Assembly (NCBI GenBank): GCA_024362935.1
Contig: JANCRA010000019.1
Location: 10,164,501 to 10,228,500 of the forward strand
Direction of reading: 5' to 3'
Length of the DNA stretch: 64,000 nucleotides
Source of the DNA: Setophaga petechia
Taxonomy: Eukaryota; Chordata; Aves; Passeriformes; Parulidae
The translations under genes and the position numbers were made by a program. The stretch's first letter is position 1; each line of letters opens with the position of its first letter. This document shows positions 40,101-50,456 of the stretch, piece by piece. Under the pieces are notes generated by a model. It had not been told where the DNA came from. It saw only the letters and a list, made by a program, of their open reading frames with translations, and searched no databases.

Positions 40101-42712
40101 TCTGTGAGAATAGTCTGTTACTGAGCTTAACTGAATGATCACTGTCTTCAAGAAATTAAGACAGTTTTATCTTTTCTTCAAGTCCTTCAATTCCAGATAC
40201 CTGTTTCAGCGCTGGATTTTCTTCTAGCATGAGAGATACCAATATATCATTAAAAGCAAGTCTGGAATTGCCATTGGAAAAACGGAAAAAATTGCTGTTA
40301 TGAGTCACCATAAAGGATTTAGAAATGGAATGTCTTGACACAATCTACCAGATTATTCTTTTCTGAAGCATTTCCAAATGTTGATAACTGACATCAGATA
40401 AATCTGCGTCAATTATTAACCAGAAATGTATCAAAAAAACAGTCTGGTCAGGTGCCAGACTCTTGATTCATAGTTAAGGCTAAGTATAAGCCTGTACTAA
40501 GACGCTGGACAACCTTTGCTTATATGCATTGACAGGGCCATTAACTTTGATTATCCCATAGCTGCTCTACAAATACTATGCAGCAGTACATGGAAGCCCA
40601 GTGGGCAAAGAGAATCTTATTGGCCTGAACTCCACACCAAGAGGCAACATCAGATCAGGACAAGAGGGAAAAGCCACTCTCAGGATGATGGCAGGAGGCT
40701 CTGCCTAGGCTGAAGTACTAACATAACTTCTGCGTGAAATCACACTTGGGTTAGATGAACATACAACTCGGGACCATGAGAGATTTTTGCACAATAGTTC
40801 TCTTTGACCTTGATATACCAATTGCAATAAATACATTCCTTGGTGGGGGGAAAGGTGCTTCTGTTATTCTTCCCTTGTTGTAAGAGAAGTATTCTAGAAA
40901 ATGGTGCCAGCTAGTATGTAGAGCCTTAAGTGCAAGTGGGTACAGCACTTGGAGAACTGAAATTCTAGACAGAAACATTAAACACAGGTTGGTTTTGAAC
41001 ATCTGAATCTCTTAATTCAAAGGAAGGTTTAAAAATCAGAAACTTAGCAGCCTGTGGAGACCCAGAAAATCTAAAGAGGTTTTAAAAAGACAACTTTTTC
41101 AAAGGAGGTCCCCAGTGTTGAGGGCTGATTCCCAAGAGAAGCATAGGAAATTTGCTATTTCATAGACTCCCATCACTAAACCTTGTCTAGATTCCACACT
41201 CCCAAAGATTAGTCCTACCTATCTAACACACCTCACAATCCCATCAAAGTGCAAAAACACAGAGGCCAAATTCAGAAGTGCAACTGTCCTGTCTATAGGA
41301 TTACCAGCAACAACCAATTACAATGCAATTAAGAGTGGATATTCAGGAATCCATATGTCCTTATTAAGCCCTTTAAGCATTTTGGAACCATGGAACACAG
41401 GGAAAAAAATGGCTTTTGTTTGGAAAGGAAAAAAATCACGGTCCTACAGTGGCTAGTGCACAACTTTGATATAAATAATCTCATGAACTTCAAGTAAAAG
41501 TAGGACACATAAAACCCAAAGGAATCTGACTTGATTCATTGGTTCTTCTCTTGAGGAGGAAAGGTTTAAAGCTATGATGCAAATGTCATGAGTAAAATGA
41601 AAAGAACAAAAATACAATTTTTAAAGCTATTTATGATTAAGGGCCTAATTCAATTTCTCAATTTCCTTTTTTAGCTACCTTGATCCTGCAATATATCCAT
41701 ATGCAAATAATCATCTCTTATGGTGAGTAAACTTGGGAAATCTACAGTCCAGAGAAATCAGAAACTAATAGGTGAAGAAACCAATAGGTGAAGTCTGTTG
41801 AGCAACGCAGTGTAAACAACAAAAAATTCCATGGAAACACAGCTTTCAGTTGGCACATGTGAATCAAAGCTTTTGCCCTGGGAGGATTTGGAAATACTTT
41901 CTGTTCCAAAGGTTTAACGGCTATCAATCTTTCATGTAAAAAAAACCCGAATTGATAACAATCTGTGCTTTTAGATATTAAAAATGTGTGTGCTCTGTGG
42001 CAAAAAGGCATACAAAGAGCCGGGAAAGTACCACAACTTACTAAAGCCTGCAAGGAGTGCTGTAAAAGACTAAACTCCAAGCAAAAAGAAGTTTTTAACT
42101 CATAGTTTTAGAGTAATTTTAAGTCTGTAGCGAAACGAGTACGCCTGCTTGTAACCCGAGCCTGATGATCATGACAAGGGTGTCCTTTGAAGGATACTGT
42201 TTCCTAATCGGAGCTGCGACCTTATCACGCTTACTGTATCGCCGAGTGACTGTACCGCGCTTACCGCAGCCTGTGTTACCACACCGGTACCGCGCTGAGC
42301 CAGCACATCGATGCCGCGCCGCACCGAGGACACGCGTGACAAGCAATTATTAGATACACCCTGGAACTCCGCGCTCGGCCTCGCCCGACCCGGCGGCGCA
42401 GGGCACGGACCCATCCCACAGCCCAAACCCGCAGCCACAGCCTGAGCCGGGGCTGCGCTCCCCGAGCCCGGCTGCTCCCGTCCCCGGGCACTGGGACCTG
42501 CCGCCGCCGCTCCTCACCCTCCAGGCCAGGTCCAGGTGGAAGTCTCGGGCGCGCAGGAACCGCACCAGGAAGGCATCGGAGAGGGGCTGCGGCCAGCGCT
42601 GGCCGGGCTCTGCCTCGGCCCGCCGCCGCAGCTCGGACACGGCGCCGCGCACCCGTGGAGAGTGGTCGGGCAGGTCATTGAGGTGCCCCGCGCCCGGCGG
42701 AGCCTGCGACAT
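28771..42712 (-). CDS. TTPA: Alpha-tocopherol transfer protein, complete five-exon gene
   Basis: TTPA is a cytosolic CRAL-TRIO (Sec14-like) carrier that moves alpha-tocopherol from endosomes to the hepatocyte plasma membrane in exchange for phosphoinositide. Exons in transcription order are 42712-42518, 35198-35045, 33852-33659, 30526-30416 and 28944-28771. They sum to 828 nt, giving 275 residues plus stop (human 278), with GT-AG junctions in phase. Residues 11-65 form the helical CRAL-TRIO N-terminal part ([20 protein letters not shown]); the lipid-binding fold follows. With a 3-residue offset, human Arg59 and His101, sites of vitamin E deficiency mutations, are kept as Arg56 and His98. The phosphoinositide-contacting Lys190, Arg192, Lys217 and Arg221 are kept as Lys187, Arg189, Lys214 and Arg218. 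No break is seen, so the gene should be functional. The start is the only ATG near the conserved N-terminus. Confidence 0.96.
29248..29320. repeat. Imperfect inverted repeat (hairpin) in TTPA intron 4
   Basis: The left arm (29248-29283) begins GTTTAGCA and ends GTACTCTCAC. After a 4-nt loop (ACTG), the right arm (29288-29320) begins GTGAGAGTATGCACTACA and ends TGCTAAAC. Stem ends pair perfectly over 7-10 bp, with a bulge in the middle. It could be a small palindromic DNA-transposon remnant or an RNA hairpin; the class is not identified. It lies in intron 4 (28945-30415). Confidence 0.75.
30416..30526 (-). CDS. TTPA: TTPA exon 4 (phosphoinositide-contact residues)
   Basis: The exon is bounded by GCTGACAG and CGG|GTGAG. 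It encodes [16 protein letters not shown] then [18 protein letters not shown] (37 residues). It carries Lys187, Arg189, Lys214 and Arg218, equivalent to the basic residues that bind phosphatidylinositol phosphates in human TTPA. Confidence 0.97.
31690..32292 (+). mobile_element. CR1 LINE 3' region, about 600 bp, plus strand
   Basis: The sequence contains CCAGCCAGGCAAGGGAGGGG, TGTGCAGTTTTGGGCACCA, AGCCTGGAGAAGAGGAGACT, AACCCAGAGGGTGGTTGAGC and the terminal CCCTTCCAACTTAACATATT followed by CTATGATTATATGAT. These are hallmarks of the end of the CR1 reverse-transcriptase ORF and its 3' UTR. It is 5'-truncated, lies in TTPA intron 3 (30527-33658) antisense to the gene, and has decayed coding frames. 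Confidence 0.95.
33659..33852 (-). CDS. TTPA: TTPA exon 3 (CRAL-TRIO core)
   Basis: The exon lies between TTCTCTTCAG and CTCACA|GTAAGT. It encodes [19 protein letters not shown] then [38 protein letters not shown] and AAVLT. It is nearly identical to human TTPA over the tocopherol-pocket region. Confidence 0.97.
35045..35198 (-). CDS. TTPA: TTPA exon 2
   Basis: The exon lies between CCCCCAG and GAATTG|GTGAGT. It encodes [20 protein letters not shown] then [20 protein letters not shown] and LIYRI. His98 in AGYHGVL corresponds to human His101. Intron 2 downstream is 33853-35044 and shows no recognised element. Confidence 0.96.
35627..35667 (+). repeat. (CACT)10 microsatellite
   Basis: Ten uninterrupted CACT units lie in TTPA intron 1 (35199-42517). 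The array is perfect, which suggests it is young and probably polymorphic. Confidence 0.95.
37084..37118. repeat. (TA)n microsatellite
   Basis: A run of about 12 TA units, a CAC interruption and a further (AT)4 lie in TTPA intron 1. Confidence 0.9.
39810..40107 (+). mobile_element. CR1 LINE 3' fragment, about 300 bp, plus strand
   Basis: It opens with TGATCTCTGTGGTGACCAGT and GAGGGAATGGCCTGAAGTTG, and ends with CCTGTAGGTCCCTTCCAACT plus ATTCTGTGATTCTGTGA, the canonical CR1 3' tail. It shares long stretches with the 31.7-32.3 kb copy (GGAATGGCCTGAAGTTGTG, GTGGTCACAGC, AGCCTGACA), so both belong to one or closely related subfamilies. It is antisense within TTPA intron 1. Confidence 0.95.
42215..42300. 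repeat. Degenerate CpG-rich short tandem repeat
   Basis: Variants of CTTACTGTA, GACTGTACCGCG, CTTACCGCA and GGTACCGCG follow one another at irregular spacing. It lies in TTPA intron 1 about 220 bp from the exon 1 donor, at the edge of the CpG island. The repeat unit is not exact and the call is tentative. Confidence 0.45.
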
Positions 42713-43110
42713 CCCGGCAGGCACGGCCGAGCTTAGCCCCGCCGCCGGCCCCGGCCCACTGAGGGGAGCGCGGCGGCGGCGGCGGGGCCCGGCCCGGCCC
42801 GGCTGCCCCCGCCCCCGCGGGGCTTAACCCCTGAGCGCCCTCCCGGGCCCCGGGCGAGGGAGCGGCAGGTGTGCCGCCTCCCCTGCCCTGCCACTTCTGG
42901 CCTTGTCTTTTCCACTTTTACGGACTTGACCGGTTTTTAGGATTTTACGCTTTAAGCCCATCTCCTATTTTTCTCTTCCAGCCCCAAAAGTGAGCCGGAC
43001 CTGCTCCCTGTGGAGGGCGAGGGGCGGCCCCACGGGGCAGGGAGAGCCCCGCCGCTGGGACCCGCGGCACCCACCGCAGGAGGGTCATCCCGGACCCCTG
43101 GAACGTGCTG
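42260..43110 (-). promoter_or_regulatory. TTPA: CpG island promoter of TTPA
   Basis: Dense CpG and GC content cover exon 1, the start of intron 1 and about 400 bp upstream. GC-box-like CCCCCGCCCCCGCGGGG lies near 42805-42822, and CGG/GCC runs lie at 42760-42800. No TATA box is seen. The exact start site is not resolvable by eye. Confidence 0.8.
42518..42712 (-). CDS. TTPA: TTPA exon 1
   Basis: The exon encodes [37 protein letters not shown] and [20 protein letters not shown], ending [17 protein letters not shown] and FLRARDF-LDLAWR align with human TTPA. The only ATG in frame close to the conserved start was chosen (context CGGGATGT, purine at -3). Confidence 0.94.
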
Positions 43111-43123
43111 AGGGTCGTCGCCT

Positions 43124-43151
43124 CCCCCCCCCCCCCCTTTTTTTTTTTTTT
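43124..43151 (+). repeat. C14T14 homopolymer pair
   Basis: Fourteen C are followed directly by fourteen T, about 410 bp upstream of the TTPA start codon at the edge of its CpG island. This is a pure pyrimidine tract. The exact lengths may be affected by sequencing error. Confidence 0.8.
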
Positions 43152-43708
43152 GGCAAAAATAATCCATTTGTAGATACTAAATCGTAAAATGCTGCAACTT
43201 TATTGCAGCTGGGAAATGAAGTGTAAAGTGGGGATCCCTGCCGGTGCAAAACTGCCTTGGAGCACCTCATCCTTAACGTAAATATGCAGTAATGAAAATA
43301 TATTCACTCTGCCAGGAGAAAGGGTGGTGAAATTGAATTCAACCTTAGTCCAACTTTGCTGCCCAGCAGTGAGTTCGATTATGAAAGGTAAAGAGTTCAT
43401 TGCTGTTATTGTATTTTTAGTAGCACCTTTTCCTTGTATTATGCTAAAAGCCTTATTTCATCTAATATACAATTAACAAGGCATGCTTAGGTCTAGTAAA
43501 AGGTTTAGAAAACTTTGTTCCATATTACTTTCCCCTTTTCTGGCTTTCTACAGTTAATACTTATTTTTTGATCAGCATTTTGTTCATATCTAACCACGTC
43601 TTGGACTCTTACACACTACTGAAATGTCTACAGGTATCCCCCTCAGCTTTCTAAATGTGAAAAACATCTGCCTAGCTAAAAACAGATAGGTAAAGAGTGG
43701 GAGGAGGG

Positions 43709-43776
43709 GGGTTTTTTTGCCCACCCCCCCCCCCCCAAACAAAAAAAAGAAAAAAGGAAAAAAAAAGAAAAAAAAG
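43709..43776 (+). repeat. Low-complexity G/T, C14 and A-rich tract
   Basis: GGGGGG with T7, then a run of about 14 C, then an A-rich stretch with scattered G and C. This is a homopolymer-rich low-complexity patch with no attached transposon recognised. Confidence 0.8.
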
Positions 43777-46700
43777 GCAGAAACTCAAGGGACTGATTAG
43801 GGAATACAAGCTTGCAGGGAGAAAGTATTGGAGGAAAGGATAAAAACTGGGAAACGGGTGTGCATGCAGTGAAGAGTATTTAGATGTGGATATCTGGGCA
43901 AGGAGATATGAGGAAGTGTGGGCTTACCCTGGGAGAAGAAGAAAAAGCAAGCTGGAAATACGGCAAGAAACAGAGAGAACCGAATATGGAGAAGACACTA
44001 ACAACAGGTTTTAAAAAAAACATTCCTTTTGTTTCTGGGCAGAGCTTCCATGGGAAAGATTTGCATGCAAATGTGTAACCCAACCATGGGTGGTAGGAGA
44101 CAAACAAAGCTAAATCACAGAAAGTTCATGCCGTGATTTTAAACACCATTTCATAATTTTTGAGCACTTACTTTTGCCATCTCAGAATTTTCCCAACTTA
44201 GTACTTTATCTGTGAAAACAAAAAGAGCAAGAGAATACAGATACTTTTCATTAGACCGATCAGCTGAGCAACTCATAGCTTCTAACTCGTTTTTCTACAA
44301 AATTCATATTGTGATTTTGGCTTCATATATGAACAAAGTTAGTTATACAAGCAGTTTCAATGATTTCCTTCAGGATTCAGTTACAAAAATATCTGTAAAT
44401 TTGAGGGTTTTCTTAAAAATTCTTCAAATGAGGCTGCATTAATAAGACTAATGAGAATTCCTCTGACAAAGAAGATATGATATCATCAAGGCTTCCTTCA
44501 GAAGTGCCAGCATGTATACCTGACCCTTCACCAGAGAAATTAAGACCTGTTGCAAGATGAAGCTTGTAAGTAAAGTTTTTCTTATGTTTAATTACATCTG
44601 GAAAAGAGCTCAAGTGTCTGAAAGCTCTGTTTAAATAAATTATGTCTGTTTGTAAACTTTGCCTTGTTTGTGTCCTTGAACCAGGATGATTACTCTTATA
44701 AAAACGACTTGAAAATGTGAGAGCAGCCCTTTGATGTTTCCTTTTGGCATATCCCTATGACTTTTAACAGATAGCTGGAATTTGCAGTCCTTCAAGAGAA
44801 TACTTACATCCGAATAAAACCCAGATAATACTTTAACAGGTCTGTGAAAAGTGCTCAAGAGGTGTGGAGGCAACTATCTTAGACTGACTGTAACATACAC
44901 ATGCACTTTACAAGATTCTATAAAAACTGTAAAATGTTTTTGAGTTTCAACCCTACAGTAGTAGTTATATGTTTTTTTCTGTGAATGATATGGATAAATA
45001 GAAAGACCTTGTCTTTCATGCACATGCACTTAAGTTAACATTAATATACAAGTTTCATTAAGATCACATAAATGCTGAACACTTAATTCCAGACATTGAT
45101 GGTTGCAGGAGGTTAGCATCTCCATTAATTAAGTTCTAGTTAACTTGCTCAAACTTGTGCAGAGAACATGGAAAATCATGGAATGTTTAATTTTCAGATC
45201 TTTGATTTTTAGGAATTTCTAGGAATATTTAAAACATGTAAATGCAGACTTCTGAATCAGGAAATCAAGATAAATATTGGGAGAGTTGATTTATGGTGCC
45301 AAACAGATTGCTCTTTCCTCTTGCCTATTTAGTCAAAGAAGTACACACCAGATAAAGCAAAGTAACCCTACACCCCCAACAGAATACAAGTGTTAATTCT
45401 TCAAGATTATCACATATTCCAGGGTGAGTATGAGTATGGTATGAGTTACAATATTTATTAACTAGAGAGACATGATATTCCATGCACATGAAAAAAAAAT
45501 ATTATCTATCACTCTGGCATTTATTATGTACAGGTAAAAAAATCCAAAATCCCTCCAAACCAATCATCCTGTACAAGCAAATTTCCAGTGAAATCCAGAG
45601 CAGACAGTCATATCACTTCAAGTTTGTCATAGGAATCTGTTCATGTAAAGTACTTTGGAACTGGAATATTATTGTTAAATATTTCAAGCTAATCAAAGTT
45701 GAATTGAGATCTCATGACTGTATCTGAAAGGTGACCATTTTGTACAGCAAAAATGAAGTGTAATCCAGGAAAAAGGAGGAAAAAGGAATGTCACCCTTCT
45801 CTGAACCCATTCTGTAAGAATACTTCAGCAAAGTAGTGCTGAAGATGTCAGCCTTTCTCTGAAACCCTAAAGTGTAGCAGGTCTGGTTGCAGTGTATATT
45901 TTCTGATTTTCTGTCTTAATTTCTCCATGACCCATACTCCTGTTTGTCTATTCACTGGTGCTGATAGCATTGTTTGAAACTATGTCAAACCTTTTTCTAT
46001 TGTACTGGACCAAAAGCTTGTAACATACTGTGTAGCAAGGTTGGTTGGTGACTCAGTGACTGAGTAACAGCCTCTGAAAGTCTTGCTCTGTAGTGTAATT
46101 CAGCAGTCTCAGCTGGTAGGTATATGGCAGAGAACTTTTATCTTTGATTTTACACCACAATAGACTATTTGCAAAGCCACCTTGGTGTAAAAATAATTTT
46201 TTAAAAACATGTAATTTAAGCACAGCCCAAGCTTCTACTTAAACTAAACCTACTTTGCTCTGTAAGACACTGCAATCCTCAGTGTGTGATGAGATAATGA
46301 AAAACATTGAAGGCCAGGAACTGGCAGGGTCACTCAAGGACTGACTGAGCTATGAAGTCTTTGATCCTGCCGTCTTACTGTAGCAAGAGTATGAATCATC
46401 TGCACCAAACTGGATGCAGAAGTGATGCTTGTTGACTGCCAGGTTTATGGACATCCCCTCGAAGTCTGAGCATGTTCTGAAAGCAATAAGGACTCGGTAG
46501 ACCCAGCCCTGTCACATGGCTGTGATAATATGCATCACACTCTGTATAAGGGGAGAAAAGATTTGTGTAGGTTCCTTAACTCTCATCTCTTCCTCCTACT
46601 CTGCTATCATAATTTTCCTTTCATATACTGAATTAAAAATGGGTCTATGCTACCTGCAATTTGTATTGTCTTAACACATAGAAAACTTTAAGATGAGTCA

Positions 46701-49530
46701 TTGACAACTTAATTTCATTTAACATCAGCTTCTCTGTTTCCAGCTGAAAGCCAATCATCTCCACTGAATTTCCTAATGTACTTTTATTAGCATGTAAAAG
46801 CACTGTCCACTGCCTTGATGGCATAAAGCTTCACAGGCTTCGGCACCAATATTTTACTTACAAAAGGGCCCAAGTGTGAGAAGCCACATTAGAACCCTAG
46901 CCTGTGGATACATTTCTACTCTTCCTGAAGTGGTACACATACTCTTTGCTGACCACCAGGGATCATGATGAGGTAAACCTGAGGGATTAGAAATACTACC
47001 CAGTGTGAACTAAAATTGGATTATAACGTGTCTGCAGCTGGTGGCATGTCATAGAGTCAGTTTAGACTGAAAAACTTTCTGCAGGGTAGGCACCAGTGTT
47101 GGCTCTTCAGTATGGCTGCTATCACTGGGATATGTCAAAATTTTTTGCCCTTTGCAAGACAGCAAAGTTGTGTAAGTCCAGAGAACAACTACTTTTAGAT
47201 AAAGTCTGTTGATATAATTTCAGAGGAAATGTGTGGTTTTCAAGAGTGTTTTTCCAGAAGCTGTGTTGAGAAGCGACTGTCAATTGTTGGCTGTTGCAAG
47301 TTAGCAATTGACAGGTTTTAGATGATGAAATCAATGTGGCCTAGTTTCCAGTGGACCAGTGTTTCAAGTTCCTTCAGCATCCTTGGCAGATGGTGGAGGC
47401 CTGCTGCCTTCTCTGTATGGGTTGTTCCTGGAGATAAGATCCTTTGCCTGACAGGGACAGGGGTGCTGTGCTGGCTGGGACCCATATACAGGCTGACCCA
47501 TGAGCCTGTGTGGACAGGAGGGAGGTGAGGGCAGTGGAACTTGTGCTGCAGATTGACTTTCTCCAAGCATTATACTTAGTAAGGACTAAATACTTTTGGG
47601 CCCTCACCTTTCTGTCTGCAGTCAACATTAGCTTGGGTTCAAAAGTTATGAGAGAGAGACAGACAGGTCAGAGCCTGACTGACAGAGAGAGAGAGGGCCA
47701 GGCAATGTGATCCCATTTATTTCCTTGAGAATGAATAAATGAAATCATACACAAAATTGGAGATTGTATGGTGGAGGGTGGGATTTTCCAAAGCTCCTAG
47801 ACCCAGCATGGTAACTTTATTTATGCACCTCATCTTAACTCAGATTAAAGGAGAATTAGGAACCTAAGTAACAGTTAAAGTCTAACCTAAATGACTCTAA
47901 TAGGATTTGCTGTATCAATTGATTAGCCTTAACCCCACTTGCTGTATTTAAAATGGTAGATGATAGGAGTTTTGGCACTGATTTTGAAGAGTCTACCATT
48001 TTATAAAGCTTATATAAAAGCAAGATGATGCCTGAAAACCTTGAAAAATGTAAAATCACAACATTATGTGTCCTAATTCACACTCTGGTAAAAATATCAC
48101 TGGGGAAACAAAGCTTTAGATTGCTGACAAACAGTCAGCAATGATGAAGTGATGTTGGTATAAGTTTTCACAGTGGTAAAAATAAATAAAATAAATACTG
48201 GGTAAGAGATCCCTCACTTTCTATAACCAGTTAAAACATACAGTGTGTCAGAGAAATGTTGCAAAGGCACAATCAAGGCAGGCCTTCATTTGGTTTCCAT
48301 TACTTTTACGTGCAGGGTGTGCAGCAAAGAGCCATATGTCGTGGTAGATAAGGTGCACTGACACTGTAAGGACCTGTGAGCAAATTCTGGCTGATAACTA
48401 TTTGCAGCAAGGATTGCAGATGAAAGTAAGCAGAGTGATGAGAAGTAGAGATGTAATACCTTTGTCTGCTGGGCAATGTAAAACTAAGACTGGTATGACT
48501 CACTATTAAAATTAATTTCTCCCAGTCAAATGGAAAGCAAATGTCATCAGTGGGACCAATATTTTACTCTCAGGATTTTTTTCACAGAAAAGTTGATTTT
48601 AAAGAGTAATTAGCTTTAAAATGCTATTTCTTTAAACTGTGAACAAGGACTTTTCTGTATGTTTTTCAAATAACAAGTTATTTATAATGAATGTAAATAA
48701 ATCTGTCCAGAGGACAGCCATCCATGTACTGCATTCCAAGATTGAAAAATCTGCTTTCATTTTGTATTGTAAACCCCAAAACCTATGAGAACATTCTGTG
48801 TCAAAATATTTGTATTTGAATTTAAAATGTCAGATGGATATTTAGATACTGTATTTGCACTACTAGATCATCAGCATTGGACATTTCAGGACAAAAATTC
48901 AATCCAAACTGGCAGATCTCTCTACATGCAGACTAGTAATTCTCTGTGAAAGCTTAGAGTTTAAATGAGGAATATCTTCTTCAAAGAAATGATTCTGAGT
49001 AGTTTTATTGCAAAACCCAGATGAATGGCTTGATTTTCAAAAGTGCTTGAACTTGCACAAACTATCAAAGGAAGATATAGGGCTTCTCAAAATTATGTCT
49101 ATTGAGAAGCTTAGCTCTAGGAACTTATAAAGAAGTTGAGCAGAATCTAAGCAGTACAAATAGTTAGACCCATGTAAATTCTAAACATTAGGGTATTATT
49201 TGCCCATCTCCCTGACAGTAAAACCAAAGCTAATAAATAACCATATTGCATCATAATTTCTTGCTACTTTCAGGGAAATCCTGTTTGCTTTGACCCTTGC
49301 CTGCCAAGTGAAACAATATTTGAGTCCTTCAGTGAGATATAAACTTCAACCCAGGTGGGCAATCACTGGGTATTAACTGACTCAGATGAGTTAATGAATG
49401 AATTAGGTATTTTTATTATTGATTTTCTTCACTTTCTTCAGTAAATTTAACTAGAAAAGAACGCTTTCTATATTGCTGATAATAATCATATTCATAATCT
49501 CAGTGCAGCACCATTGAAGGAAGCATGCAT

Positions 49531-49582
49531 GAGCCATTTCTATCTTCTGTCAATGTGAGCCATTTCTATCTTCTGTTAATGT
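49531..49582 (+). repeat. 26-bp tandem duplication
   Basis: A 26-bp unit starting GAGCCATTTCTATCTTCTGT is present twice head-to-tail, at 49531-49556 and 49557-49582. The copies differ by one base (CAATGT versus TAATGT). It is a recent local duplication in intergenic DNA. Confidence 0.92.
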
Positions 49583-50415
49583 TCTCCTTTCTTTTAGTGC
49601 ATGAAGGTAGCCAGAGGGCAGACCTGTCCCTAGGCAATGAGATAAGTCTTCCCTGTGATGTCCTTTCAGCTGTCTGGGCAAGAGAACCTGGTATCGTGTC
49701 AGTGAAATTCAATAAAAGGCATGAGCACGGACGGACTTAAAAGGTAGTTCCATGCTGTGGTTAATCTGAAAAGACACCTGTGATTCCAAAAAAAAAACCA
49801 TGCAAAAAGGCGAATAATATGCATTGATGGAGCTACTACTATGGTTGATGTTGCTCTGCTCTCTTAGGTTCTGTGCAGATGCAGAATGAGTTTGTCTCTG
49901 GCCTCGGGCAGCCTATATGTACATATAAGAAAGACCCCAAAAGAATTAGACAGAGGACAAGAAAACAGTGGAACCATACAGTCAAAATAAGAAGCCTAAA
50001 TTATTGCATGGCTGCAGCCTAGTTCAAGGGAAGTTTAGAAATGGCCTAGATGAGAGCTTCAAGGAGGGGCTGAAAGCAGCAGATTCGTTTTGAAGAGCTT
50101 TTCCCAACAGTAAGGCAGAAGCTGCCCTGCACCAATTTCTAACTCACTGCTAAAGAAATGCTGATGCCATAGGTTAAATAGCCACAGTAAAAAGTGTTTT
50201 AATTTGAGGATAAGCATCTTAGGTGTGATGTCACAGATAAATTGGAGTATACAGAAACACACAGAGAGCTAACACTTTCAGATGTGCACAGTATACCAGC
50301 CATGTGGGTGGGGTGTGAGCAGGGCAAGACTGCATTTGACAAAACCAGAACAAGGTCTCAATAAATGAGACAACCAGAATGTGAGTGAGAGAATGAGAAA
50401 TTCAATCCTGAACAC

Positions 50416-50456
50416 TTTTTTTTTAATAATTCACTCTGTGAATTATTAAAAAAAAA
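50416..50456. repeat. Perfect inverted repeat, 19-bp arms and 3-nt loop
   Basis: The left arm is nine T followed by AATAATTCAC, the loop is TCT, and the right arm is GTGAATTATT followed by nine or more A. The palindrome is exact over 19 bp per arm. The AT-rich composition makes extrusion or slippage-templated origin plausible. No transposon family is assigned. Confidence 0.9.
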
